A stretch of DNA of 64,000 nucleotides from Brevibacterium spongiae (GTDB lineage: Bacteria > Actinomycetota > Actinomycetes > Actinomycetales > Brevibacteriaceae). How positions within the stretch are numbered: the stretch's first letter is position 1; each line of letters begins with the position of its first letter. The stretch is taken from positions 1,054,001 through 1,118,000 of the forward strand of contig NZ_CP093443.1 of NCBI RefSeq assembly GCF_026168515.1. Reading direction: 5' to 3'. The notes under the pieces were generated by a model. It was not told where the DNA came from and made no database searches. It was given only the letters and a program-made list of their open reading frames with translations. Both the position numbers and the translations under genes were made by a program. Below, piece by piece: positions 54,995-62,684 of the stretch.

Positions 54995-55062
54995 CGTGCC
55001 TCCTTGCAACGGTTTCCATTACCCTAACCGATCTGCTCACCAGGGAGAATACCTGCCCGAAG

Positions 55063-55422
55063 TCAGCTTCCGGCGAGTTCCCGGAGCGCCTGGACGTGCG
55101 CGTCCAGCCGTGTCCGTCCGTCACCGCTGATCGAGACCCAGGTGCGGGGGCGTTTGCCCACATACCCCTTCTTGACCGTGACCATTCCGGCCTTCTCCAA
55201 CGCGGTGATGTGCCGGGAGAGCACGGAATCGGAGACGCCGAGGCTGTCGCGCAGCAGTTTGAACTCTGCCTTGTCCCGATTCTTCAGGCTCGAGACGATG
55301 CCCAGTCTGGTGGGGTTGTTGAGTTCCGGTTCGAGTCGTGTCAGAGAGTCGCCGAGGTGGGGGATCGTCTCGGGGTCGTCGCCGGAGTGCGGGTCGTTGT
55401 GTTCGGTCGTTCTCGCAGTCAT
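55063..55422 (-). CDS. Winged-helix repressor (ArsR/MarR-like, HTH_27 type)
   Basis: 119 residues; LTRLEPELNNPTRLGIVSSLKNRDKAEFKLLRDSLGVSDSVLSRHITALEKAGMVTVKKGYVGKRPRTWVSIS is the winged-helix family in which a tyrosine/arginine-rich wing contacts DNA. These small regulators are usually encoded with a small membrane protein gene, as here (gene at 55483-55904). A 21-bp perfect palindrome in front of that gene is the probable autoregulatory operator. Ligand unknown. Confidence 0.85.
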   Translation of the reverse strand: MTARTTEHNDPHSGDDPETIPHLGDSLTRLEPELNNPTRLGIVSSLKNRDKAEFKLLRDSLGVSDSVLSRHITALEKAGMVTVKKGYVGKRPRTWVSISGDGRTRLDAHVQALRELAGS

Positions 55423-55482
55423 CGTCGTTTTCCTTCCATCGGGTTCCTGCTGGTGTGGGGCGGTCGGCGGAGCCGCGTCGCC

Positions 55483-55904
55483 TCAGCGGCGCAGGGCCAG
55501 CAGTGAGAAGATCGGGGCCGCGACCCACAGCAGCCCGGCGGCGATGAACGGCACCGGACCGGAGGGCGCGAACGAGTCGGCCATGACTCCGGCGACGAAG
55601 GCTGCGATGAGGACACCCAGCCAGGTCAGCAGCAGGGCCGTGGAGCGGCGGCTCCAGGCCAGCGCCTTGATGAGGTAGACGACCAGGGCCGGGACGATCC
55701 AGCTGAGTCCGACGCCGGCGATGACCAGCTGGGTGGTGTTGTCGTCGATGATCCCGATCGCCACGAGTCCGACGGATAGTCCGGCAGAGAGGACGAAGAG
55801 CAGTGTGACGAGCGGCCACGCGTCTCCGCTGCGAGCCTGTGACTGGTGCGCGTCGACCTGGTTGAGGAGGTCGGCGGCCTGCTGTGGGGTGGGGTCGTGT
55901 CCAT
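55483..55904 (-). pseudogene. Small membrane protein of the repressor operon, frameshifted at its start
   Basis: The coding frame runs from TPQQAADLLNQVDAHQSQARSGDAWPLVTLLFVLSAGLSVGLVAIG through three more helices to SLLALRR at 55483, but it meets a stop (TGA) just before any start codon. The natural start, ATG 55904 with AGGAG six bases before it, is in another frame: it reads ATG GAC AC then GAC CCC, one base short at codon 3. A single-base deletion or sequence error explains it. If real, only an internal GTG (55764) would give a 93-residue remnant. First gene of the repressor operon. Confidence 0.75.
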
Positions 55905-55974
55905 CTCAGCTCCTGTGCTCGGGGCGGCAACCGTTGAGTCGATACCGCCTGTGGAGGTATTCCACAGTACCAAT

Positions 55975-55995
55975 TACTTTCCATAATGGAAAGTA
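55975..55995. promoter_or_regulatory. 21-bp perfect palindrome, operator of the repressor operon
   Basis: Arms TACTTTCCAT and ATGGAAAGTA flank a central A, 71 bases upstream of the membrane protein start. The AT-rich symmetric site in a GC-rich genome is typical for the small winged-helix regulator encoded by the operon. Confidence 0.7.
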
Positions 55996-56016
55996 TTTTC
56001 GTAAAGAACTTCTCAT

Positions 56017-56078
56017 TTGCTACGTGACGGCGCCCCAGCAACCTCGCGCCGGGTTGCTGGGGCGCCGTCACGTAGCAA
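56017..56078. terminator. Very long perfect hairpin behind the flavodoxin gene
   Basis: 27-bp perfect arms (TTGCTACGTGACGGCGCC, continuing to CAGCAACC) around an 8-base loop, directly abutting the TAA stop of the minus-strand flavodoxin-like gene. It serves as terminator, but the length and perfection suggest a dispersed repeat element. Confidence 0.75.
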
Positions 56079-56528
56079 TTAGGGGATGGAGGCGGCGACC
56101 GTGGCTGCGAGCTCCGTGGCTTTCTCGAGGTGGTCGTCGGTGACTGCGCCGGTGAAGATGAGCGGGTCGAAGGCGAGTTTCCAGCCCAGACCGGTCGTGA
56201 TCTGCTTCATCGCGGTCTCGGCCCCGGTCGTGTCGTAGCCGCCGTGGATCCAGTAGGAGAACGGCCGGCCGGCGGTCGGTTCGCGCACCGCGTCATAGGT
56301 GGTGTCGAAGAAGTGTTTGAGGGCACCGGAGATGTAGCCGAAGTTCGCGGTCGTCCCGAGAACATAGGCGTCGGCGGCGAGCACATCCTCGACGCTGGCC
56401 TCCAGCGCCGGTCGGATGGTGACGTCGATGTCGCCGAGCTCGGGCATGCGCAGCCCGGACTCGGCCGCCTCGGCGATCTGCGCGGTGGCGGCGGACGGCG
56501 AATGATGAACGAGCAGAATGCTGACCAT
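56079..56528 (-). CDS. Flavodoxin-like NAD(P)H-dependent oxidoreductase
   Basis: 149 residues; SILLVHHSPSAATAQIAEAAESGLRM and the FMN-loop ADAYVLGTTANFGYISGALKHFFDTTYD identify the flavodoxin/NADPH-dependent FMN reductase fold, with the WxHGGYDTTGAETAMKQI region following. It probably reduces quinones or flavins. The start is supported by TAGGGT six bases upstream on the minus strand. Divergent from the sirtuin gene with 57 bases between them. Confidence 0.85.
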   Translation of the reverse strand: MVSILLVHHSPSAATAQIAEAAESGLRMPELGDIDVTIRPALEASVEDVLAADAYVLGTTANFGYISGALKHFFDTTYDAVREPTAGRPFSYWIHGGYDTTGAETAMKQITTGLGWKLAFDPLIFTGAVTDDHLEKATELAATVAASIP

Positions 56529-56573
56529 GTGCTCACCCTAGCCCGGCGACTGACACACGTCAGCACCCATGTC

Positions 56574-56579
56574 TAAGGT
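56574..56579 (+). promoter_or_regulatory. -10 box of leaderless sirtuin gene
   Basis: TAAGGT ends six bases before the ATG at 56586, no ribosome-binding site present. Confidence 0.55.
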
Positions 56580-56585
56580 GGAGCC

Positions 56586-57497
56586 ATGGCAGTCATCTTC
56601 GACCCCCTGCGCGGGCGGCAGCGTCCCGCCGCAAGCCACCCCGACGAGGAGATCATCGATGTCCTCGCCGGCCGCTATTGCGACGCCGACTGGGCGGTGC
56701 TCACCGGGGCGGGCATGAGCACGGACTCCGGGGTCCCGGACTACCGCGGCCCGGATTCGCCGCCGCGGAACCCGATGACGATCCAGACGTTTCTCTCCCA
56801 TCCCGACCAGCGCGCCCGGTACTGGGCGCGTTCCTGGGTCGGGTGGCCGCGGATGCGCGGGTCGCGTCCGAACCCGGGGCACCTGGCGCTGGCGGAGCTG
56901 TCCGTGGCCGGGATCGTCACCCAGAACGTCGACGGATTGCACCAGGCCGCCGCCGAGGCGGTCGCCGCGAGCCGTGCCGAGCGCGGAGACGAGCGGCCGC
57001 TCAGTCCCGTCATCGACCTTCACGGAAGTCTCGATCGGGTCATCTGCCTGGACAACGGGCACCAGCTCGACCGCGACTGGCTGCAGCGGAGACTGAGCGA
57101 ACTCAACCCGGATTTCGTGCACGCCACCGGCATCGACCCCATCGATGTGGAGACAGCTCCAGACGGCGACGTCGAACTCGAGGACACCGCAGGCTTCGTC
57201 GTCGCCGACTGTCCCGAATGCGGCGGCATGCTCAAACCCGATGTCGTCTACTTCGGCGAATCGGTGCCGCCTGAGCGGCTGCAGAAGGCGAACGGGATCT
57301 GCGAGAGTGCCGCAGGCATCGTCGTGCTCGGCTCCTCACTCGCGGTGCTCTCGGGCCTGCGGTTCGTACGGACCGCGGCGAAGGAGGGCAAGCCCGTCGT
57401 CATCGTCACCGACGGACCCACCCGCGGTGATGAGCTCGCCGACTTTCGGTCGATCTCCCGAGTCGCCGACTTCGTCTCCGCGTGGGCATCCAGGTGA
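56586..57497 (+). CDS. Sir2-family NAD-dependent deacylase with incomplete zinc site
   Basis: 303 residues, class II (SIRT4-like) layout: TGAGMSTDSGVPDYRGPD for NAD binding, TQNVDGLHQAA, catalytic His in DLHGSLDRV, and VYFGESVP. The structural zinc normally needs two CxxC pairs; the second is intact (C209PECG) but the first reads C154-L-D-N157, so the fourth ligand is Asn. Class II members have the long insert seen here between the pairs. It may be less stable or bind zinc with three ligands. The gene end lies in a 19-bp tandem repeat. Confidence 0.9.
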   Translation: MAVIFDPLRGRQRPAASHPDEEIIDVLAGRYCDADWAVLTGAGMSTDSGVPDYRGPDSPPRNPMTIQTFLSHPDQRARYWARSWVGWPRMRGSRPNPGHLALAELSVAGIVTQNVDGLHQAAAEAVAASRAERGDERPLSPVIDLHGSLDRVICLDNGHQLDRDWLQRRLSELNPDFVHATGIDPIDVETAPDGDVELEDTAGFVVADCPECGGMLKPDVVYFGESVPPERLQKANGICESAAGIVVLGSSLAVLSGLRFVRTAAKEGKPVVIVTDGPTRGDELADFRSISRVADFVSAWASR

Positions 57498-57564
57498 GTC
57501 CAACCTGTCCAGGTGATGCCAACCCATCCAGGTGATGCCAACCCATCCAGGTGAGTCCAAGCTG
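57489..57564. repeat. Minisatellite, four 19-bp units
   Basis: Units start at 57489, 57508, 57527 and 57546 and read tccaggtga(g/t)(t/g)ccaa(c/g)c plus two variable bases. The two inner units are identical; the outer two differ at a few positions. The first unit contains the last codons and TGA of the sirtuin gene. Confidence 0.9.
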
Positions 57565-57584
57565 GGGATGGAAGACTGGCGGAT

Positions 57585-58175
57585 ATGAGAGACAATCTGG
57601 CCCGCGCCGAACGACTGCGACTCGTCGACTCCGCCCGCCGAGCAGGCGAGGACGCGCCCACTCTGTGTGAGGGGTGGAACGTCAGAGACCTGGCCACCCA
57701 CCTCATCATCCGCGAACGTCACCCGTCTGCCGCACTCGGCAATTTCGTGTCGAAGCTCGAACCCAGGAGGGATTCGACGGTGGCCGACTACGCGCAGATG
57801 CCTTTCGCGCAGCTGCTCGGCCTCGTCGCCGCCCCGCCGAAGTGGACGCCGGGGGCCCTGCCGGGAATCGAACCCGTGATGAACACGATGGAGTTCGTCG
57901 TCCACCATGAGGACATCCGCCGGGCAGCGATCGAATGGATCCCACGCAGGCTCTCCCAGGCGGAGAACTCAACCATCTGGGCACAGACGAAGGTCGCGCT
58001 CCTGCCCTTCGCCGCCAAGGCGAAGGGGCCGGTGACGATCACAGCACCGGGCTTCGGCTCCCGGACTGTCGGAAAGAAGCGATCGGGGGAGGCGGCGACG
58101 ATCACCGGGGCACCGCTCGAGCTGCTTCTCTACCTCATGGGACGAGAGGACCATGCACTCGTCGACGTGCGCTGA
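57585..58175 (+). CDS. TIGR03085-type metal-binding (DinB/maleylpyruvate isomerase-like) protein
   Basis: 196 residues. ERLRLVDSARRAGEDAPTLCEGWNVRDLATHLIIRERHPSAALG at the start and NTMEFVVHHEDIRRA in the middle give the histidine ligands (H40, H45-region, H106/H107 area) of the DinB-like four-helix metal-binding fold, in the actinobacterial TIGR03085 group. The biochemical role is unknown; mycothiol- or bacillithiol-dependent transferases share the fold. It follows the minisatellite; ATG at 57585 has no clear ribosome site. Confidence 0.82.
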   Translation: MRDNLARAERLRLVDSARRAGEDAPTLCEGWNVRDLATHLIIRERHPSAALGNFVSKLEPRRDSTVADYAQMPFAQLLGLVAAPPKWTPGALPGIEPVMNTMEFVVHHEDIRRAAIEWIPRRLSQAENSTIWAQTKVALLPFAAKAKGPVTITAPGFGSRTVGKKRSGEAATITGAPLELLLYLMGREDHALVDVR

Positions 58176-58310
58176 GGTCGTCTGGTGCTGAAGCGCTCAT
58201 GAGCTCAGTGTCGGGAAAACCCCCGTCGGGTCGGGGGATTGGTCCCTGTCGGCAGGCGGTGAGGTCTTCTTAGGCTGGTGTCGACACCAGATACAGAGGA
58301 GACAACACCC

Positions 58311-58742
58311 ATGAACGCAGCCCCCACCCCGACTCCCGATCAGTTCGACCGTCCCTCCGCCGGAGGATACGGCCACCCGTCCACGGGACCCTACGAAGCA
58401 CCCTACGGAGCGTCGCACGAAGCACCGCAGAGCTACCCGAATCAGAACCAGCCGGTCTATGTCCAGCGTGCCGAGGAGGACCCGGGCAAGGTGCTCGGCA
58501 TCATCTCTCTCGTGGCCACCTTGTCGACCTTCGTCGGCTTCAACTTCATCGGCCCCGTCATCGGCATCATCACCGGTCACATCGCGCGTAAGCGTTCACA
58601 GGAATCCGGCCTCGGTGACAACGAGATGGGCAAATGGGGCTTCATCCTAGGCATCGTCTTCCTCGGACTCCTCGTCCTCGGATGGGTGCTCGGAATCTCC
58701 GTCGGCCTCGTCGGCGGACTGGCCAGCCTCATGGCCGGCTGA
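58311..58742 (+). CDS. DUF4190-type membrane protein
   Basis: 143 residues: a Pro/Tyr/Gly/Gln-rich cytoplasmic N-terminus of about 60 residues, then the DUF4190 core GKVLGIISLVATLSTFVGFNFIGPVIGIITGHIARKRSQESG, GKWGFILGIVFLGLLVLGW, two to three helices. The start is ATG 58311 with AGAGGAG about ten bases upstream. Function unknown; such small proteins are frequent in actinobacteria. Confidence 0.8.
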   Translation: MNAAPTPTPDQFDRPSAGGYGHPSTGPYEAPYGASHEAPQSYPNQNQPVYVQRAEEDPGKVLGIISLVATLSTFVGFNFIGPVIGIITGHIARKRSQESGLGDNEMGKWGFILGIVFLGLLVLGWVLGISVGLVGGLASLMAG

Positions 58743-58773
58743 GGCCGTCACTCACGTCCCGACTCATCACCGC

Positions 58774-58803
58774 AGAAGGCCGGCCCGCAGGGGCCGGCCT
58801 TCT
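58774..58803. terminator. Hairpin terminator behind the DUF4190 gene
   Basis: AGAAGGCCGGCCC-GCAG-GGGCCGGCCTTCT, a 13-bp perfect stem with 4-base loop, 31 bases after the stop. Confidence 0.8.
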
Positions 58804-58894
58804 CGTCATGGGCAGCAGCAGTCGCCGCCGGCTGCAGAGATCGCCGGCTGCAATGGACGCCGGTCGCAACCGACATCGTCAAGAGCCGTCGTCG

Positions 58895-60478
58895 TCAGTA
58901 GCCGACCCAGGCTCCGCGTTCCTGGTCGAGGACCCGCGGGTGCAGCAGCGTCGAGGCTTCGACCTTGCCGACCGAGGAGCGGTCGCGGTCGGGCGGAAAT
59001 GTCGTCGAGGCGGCGAGCACCTCGGCGGTGGCGAACTTCAACCCCACCGGCGCGTCACCGGGCACGGTCACCTCAGGGCCCTCACCGCCGAGGTCGGCGA
59101 GGAAATATCCCCAATCCCCGAAGCTCGGAACGTCGACGTGATACGGCGTGGTCGCCAGACCTGCCTCGGCCACGGCCTGCCCGATGCCCCAGTACGCCTC
59201 GGGGGCGAAGTACGGTGACCCGGCCTGGACGACGAGGCGTGCCTCCGGTGACATCACCTGCCGGATGAGCCCGTAGAACTCGATGCTGTAGAGCTTCGAC
59301 GTCGCCACATCATCGGGGTCGGGCAGATCGGCGATGACCGCGTCGTACGCGGAGTGCTTGGCCTCGCGCAGCCAGGTGAAGGCATCGGCGGCGATGGTGT
59401 GCACGCGCGGATCGTCGAGGGAATCCGAGTTGAAGTCCGTGAAATGCGCCGAGTTCTTCGCCAGTTCGAGGACCGCCGGATCGAGGTCGACGAGCGTGAT
59501 GGCATCGACGTCGGGGTACTTGAGGATCTCCCGCACCGCCAGGCCGTCACCGCCGCCGAGGACGAGGACGTTGCCTCGCGGACCGTTCATCAGCGGGTGG
59601 ACGAGACTCTCGTGGTACCGGTACTCATCGGCCGAGGCGAACTGCAGGTCACCGTTGAGGTAGAGCCTGGTGTCACCGGTCTTCTTCGCTTCGGTGAGCA
59701 CGATCTCCTGATAGTCCGAACGCTGCGAATACACGATCGGGTCCCGATAGAGACGCTGCCTGGTCGTGACCTCAATGTCATCGGTAAAGATCCACACGAC
59801 GGTAAGGCCGCCGAGGATGACGACCAGCAGGGCCGCGAGAGTGACCTGGGCGGTGCGGGTGAGTTCGGTGCGGAAGAGCCAGAGGACGATGAGGATGCCC
59901 ACGAGCGCATTCGTCATCCCCACCGCCAGCGCACCGCGCGGCAGTCCCAGCAGCGGCAGCAGGAGGAACGGGAACGCGAGTCCGCCGACGAGTCCGCCCA
60001 CATAGTCAGCGGCGAAGAGGTCGGCGACGGCGCTCGAGGCCTTCTGCGCCCGGATGCGTTGGACGAGCTCCATGAGCAGCGGGATCTCCGCACCGATGAG
60101 GGCGCCGATGACGAAGGCCAGGGCGACCATGGCGACGGTGTAGACGTCGGCGAAGGCGAACGCGAGGTAGAGCAGGATGACGGAGAGTCCGCCGACGATG
60201 CCCAGGGCCGCCTCGATGAGGGCGAAGGAGACGGCGGCGAACCCGGTCAGACGCTTCGTTGCCAGCGATCCGATGCCCATGGCGAACACCATGACTGCCA
60301 AGACGATGGAGGCTTGGACGATGGTGTCGCCGAGCAGATAGGAGCCCAGGGCCACGAGCGCGAGCTCGTAGACCATTCCGCAGCTGGCACAGATGAAGAC
60401 GGCGAGGAGGACGAAGAACCGGGCCGGGCCCGGTTTCATCGGCAGAGCGATCGGACGTGCCGCCTCGGTAGAACTCAA
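58895..60478 (-). CDS. Membrane-anchored spermidine synthase-like protein
   Basis: 527 residues: about seven membrane helices (residues 20-235), then a polyamine aminopropyltransferase domain. In the enzyme domain, YQEIVLTEAKKTGDTRLYLNGDLQFASADEYRYHESLVHPLM and VLVLGGGDGLAVREILKYP form the N-domain and SAM/dcSAM pocket; the catalytic-loop motif reads VIADLPDPDDVATSKLYSIEFY. TTG start overlaps the DUF350 gene stop by four bases. Last of a five-gene operon. Such fused membrane synthases are of unknown substrate; polyamine modification at the membrane is plausible. Confidence 0.88.
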   Translation of the reverse strand: MSSTEAARPIALPMKPGPARFFVLLAVFICASCGMVYELALVALGSYLLGDTIVQASIVLAVMVFAMGIGSLATKRLTGFAAVSFALIEAALGIVGGLSVILLYLAFAFADVYTVAMVALAFVIGALIGAEIPLLMELVQRIRAQKASSAVADLFAADYVGGLVGGLAFPFLLLPLLGLPRGALAVGMTNALVGILIVLWLFRTELTRTAQVTLAALLVVILGGLTVVWIFTDDIEVTTRQRLYRDPIVYSQRSDYQEIVLTEAKKTGDTRLYLNGDLQFASADEYRYHESLVHPLMNGPRGNVLVLGGGDGLAVREILKYPDVDAITLVDLDPAVLELAKNSAHFTDFNSDSLDDPRVHTIAADAFTWLREAKHSAYDAVIADLPDPDDVATSKLYSIEFYGLIRQVMSPEARLVVQAGSPYFAPEAYWGIGQAVAEAGLATTPYHVDVPSFGDWGYFLADLGGEGPEVTVPGDAPVGLKFATAEVLAASTTFPPDRDRSSVGKVEASTLLHPRVLDQERGAWVGY

Positions 60479-60903
60479 AGGAGAGCTGCGGCCATGATGC
60501 CGGCGATCCCCAGGTGGGCGGTGGCATTGACCCAGACCTCGGGGTGCAGCTGCGAGGAATTGATGATCTCGCCGGTCTTGCCCGGAGTGAGCAGACCGAT
60601 GAGCAGGAAGCTCACACCCATGAGGACGATGCCGACGATGCCGAAGACGAGGGTGGACAGGATCCCTGCGGCAAGGTCATCGGAGCTCGCCCGGATGGCG
60701 GCGATGACGATGATCGCCACCCCGGCAAGGTCGGAGGCGACGAGGACCGCGGCGTTGCGCGACTTCTGCTCCCACAGGATGACATGGAGCTTGCCCGGTG
60801 TGAGCAGATCGACGACGAAGTAGCCGATGACCATGAGCAGGAGGCCGCAGCCCGCATAGGAGAGTACGACTCCGGTCTCGTAGAGGAGGTAACTGAGGAG
60901 CAT
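60475..60903 (-). CDS. DUF350 membrane protein
   Basis: 142 residues with four hydrophobic helices in two similar halves, the typical DUF350 (YjfL) pattern: VDLLTPGKLHVILWEQKSRNAAVLVASDLAGVAIIVIAAI and LIGLLTPGKTGEIINSSQLHPEVWVNATAHLGIAGIMAAAL, each with the LLTPGK signature. Function unknown. It overlaps the spermidine-synthase-like gene by four bases and is 18 bases from the DUF4247-like gene, all in one operon. Confidence 0.85.
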   Translation of the reverse strand: MLLSYLLYETGVVLSYAGCGLLLMVIGYFVVDLLTPGKLHVILWEQKSRNAAVLVASDLAGVAIIVIAAIRASSDDLAAGILSTLVFGIVGIVLMGVSFLLIGLLTPGKTGEIINSSQLHPEVWVNATAHLGIAGIMAAALL

Positions 60904-60921
60904 GACTGCCTTTCGCTGTGC

Positions 60922-61356
60922 CTATTTTCCGGTGCCTGGCCCGCCGCCGCGGAACCCTGAGCCGTCGCCGTAGTTCGATCCGCCGCCGGTGAAGAACGGG
61001 AGGAAGAAGAATCCACCGCCGCCTCCGGAGCGGGAGGTGTCGCAGCCGACGTAGTCATAGCTGCTGCCGTTCTTCTCGTAGTCGCCCTTGCCCGGATTCG
61101 AAACGTACTGGCCGTTGTTGAGGTCGTAGTCACCGCAGTTCGCCTCTGCGGACGACCCGCAGCCGCGGAAGACGTTGCCGAGGACGATGAGGACTATGAC
61201 GATTGTGATGATCGTTCCGCAGCCGATGCGGCGCGGCTTCCTACCCGAGCCGCCCGAGTTGGGGCCGCCGGGGCCGCCGGGTCGCTGCGGGCCGCGGTTC
61301 TCTCTGTCGAAGTCGAACGAGCCTCCGCCCATCGAGACGTTCGGTCCCTGGCTCAT
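60922..61356 (-). CDS. DUF4247-like membrane protein
   Basis: 144 residues: a Gly/Pro/Arg-rich cytoplasmic part, one helix (IGCGTIITIVIVLIVLGNVF) and an extracytoplasmic Gly-rich part with four cysteines (RGCGSS, NCGDYD, VGCDTS) ending in FFFLPFFTGGG. This matches the short DUF4247 family in outline. ATG 61356 overlaps the DUF2617 stop (ATGA), preferable to GTG 61365. It is the middle gene of the five-gene operon; function unknown. Confidence 0.7.
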   Translation of the reverse strand: MSQGPNVSMGGGSFDFDRENRGPQRPGGPGGPNSGGSGRKPRRIGCGTIITIVIVLIVLGNVFRGCGSSAEANCGDYDLNNGQYVSNPGKGDYEKNGSSYDYVGCDTSRSGGGGGFFFLPFFTGGGSNYGDGSGFRGGGPGTGK

Positions 61357-61934
61357 GCCGACCACCGCAATTCGCTGCTGCTGTGCACGATCTCCTCATG
61401 CTGCGGATAGCAGTGCCAGGACTGCCAGCCGATCCGCCCGGGCTCGGAGTTCGTGAGCGCGAGCGCGGTCAGTGCTCCCGGCTGTCCGGGGAAGGCGACA
61501 GAGAGGTGGCCGTCAGCGGTGACGGCGCGGTCAGCACAGGTGGCGAGCACCTCGGCGGCGGCGCCCGGGAAATCCCCGGGCACCTGTGTTCGGGTCGCGG
61601 TGAAGCGATGCTGGGTGAACCCGGCCCACCGTCCGTGACGGACCGATTCCCGTCCCCAATCCGGGCGGGCCGGTGACGCATCGCGGGCATCCTCACCGAG
61701 GCAGGCGAAGGTCTCGATGAATGCGTCGCTGCCCGCCGCGGTGACGATCGCCTGGTGGGAAGAGCCGATGATGGTCAGTTCGAGTGCGAGGGGCTCCGGC
61801 GCCTCGGTGCGGGTGGGCACGTCGATGATGCGCGTGGCCAGCGGGGCGATCCGGTCGTGGGCGAGGCTGAAACGCAGCGCCTCGGCGCTGGTGTCGGTGA
61901 AGGCGACGTCGAGGGGGCGGGGGAGGGTGAACAT
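61353..61934 (-). CDS. DUF2617 protein
   Basis: 193 residues of the DUF2617 family: FTLPRPLDVAFTDTSAEALRFSLAH near the start, ELTIIGSSHQAIV in the middle, and the closing GWQSWHCYPQHEEIVHSSSELRW, a highly typical ending. No catalytic motif is evident. The start codon overlaps the DUF4178 stop by one base (TGATG), and its own stop overlaps the next gene, so all are translated from one message. Confidence 0.85.
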   Translation of the reverse strand: MFTLPRPLDVAFTDTSAEALRFSLAHDRIAPLATRIIDVPTRTEAPEPLALELTIIGSSHQAIVTAAGSDAFIETFACLGEDARDASPARPDWGRESVRHGRWAGFTQHRFTATRTQVPGDFPGAAAEVLATCADRAVTADGHLSVAFPGQPGALTALALTNSEPGRIGWQSWHCYPQHEEIVHSSSELRWSA

Positions 61935-62584
61935 CAGCTTCCGGAGTAGATGGTGAAGGAACCGGTCGGGATCGTCTCGCCGGTGCTCACTTCCCAGCGT
62001 CCGTGGTCGAAGCGTTCGAAGGCGAGGAGGCGGCCGTCACCGGATTCGTAGTCGACATAGTCGACCCCGCCCTTCTCGTTGAGTCCCGTGGTGCCTTCGG
62101 ACCGGTAGGAGGCGGTGCCGTGCTCGACGAGATCGAAGTCGGTGCCGTCGATGGTGATCGTCCGGGCCTTCGGTTCGATGTCGAGCTCGGGCCGGTCGCG
62201 CCAGCGGGAGATCTGCACATCGGGGTCGCGTTCGACGGTCAGCCACATGCGGGTCGCCGAGGCATCGGCCTGGAAGAAGTGCTCGGCCCAGTCGTAGCCG
62301 CCCTCGGAGATGCGCAGGGTGCCGCGGACGAAGAACTTCTCATTGCCGAATTCGAGGAGGTCGCCTGCCTTGATCGACTCGGGGTCCCCGCCGGTGTTCT
62401 GATCAGCGGCGAAGGGGTCCCGCGGGGCCGCCGGTGTGCTGTTCTGCTCCTGGCTGCGAGTCTTCTTCGCGCGGGAGCGGATGACGATCACCGTCACGAG
62501 GACGACGATGATGAAGACGAGGACGGCGATGAGGAGTTCTGAAGGCACAGCGGTCAGCTTCGATTCGGTGGCCGGACGGGTCAC
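61934..62584 (-). CDS. DUF4178 membrane protein, first gene of the operon
   Basis: 216 residues: one N-terminal helix (LLIAVLVFIIVVLVTVIVIRS), a polar linker, and a DUF4178 domain (IKAGDLLEFGNEKFFVRGTLRISEGGYDWAEHFFQADA... ending FERFDHGRWEVSTGETI). The start is GTG 62584, with TACAGT five bases before it on the minus strand, a leaderless-looking promoter. DUF4178 proteins occur with DUF350, DUF2617 and spermidine-synthase-like genes in many bacteria; the role is not known. Confidence 0.85.
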   Translation of the reverse strand: MTRPATESKLTAVPSELLIAVLVFIIVVLVTVIVIRSRAKKTRSQEQNSTPAAPRDPFAADQNTGGDPESIKAGDLLEFGNEKFFVRGTLRISEGGYDWAEHFFQADASATRMWLTVERDPDVQISRWRDRPELDIEPKARTITIDGTDFDLVEHGTASYRSEGTTGLNEKGGVDYVDYESGDGRLLAFERFDHGRWEVSTGETIPTGSFTIYSGS

Positions 62585-62594
62585 ATCCCACTGT

Positions 62595-62684
62595 AATCGA
62601 CTCAGCGTGAATCGACTCAGCGCTGGTCGACTCGACGCTCATCGATTCGACGCGAATCGATTCGACGCGAATCGACTCGACCTT
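62595..62684. repeat. Degenerate 15-bp tandem repeat, six units
   Basis: Units begin at 62595, 62610, 62625, 62640, 62655 and 62670 with the pattern (a/c)atcga(t/c)tc(g/a)(a/g)cgcg. Units four and five are nearly identical. Five of the six (all from 62617 on) encode the C-terminus of the GNAT protein as RVDSR/RIDSR/RIDER/RVDQR. Confidence 0.85.
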
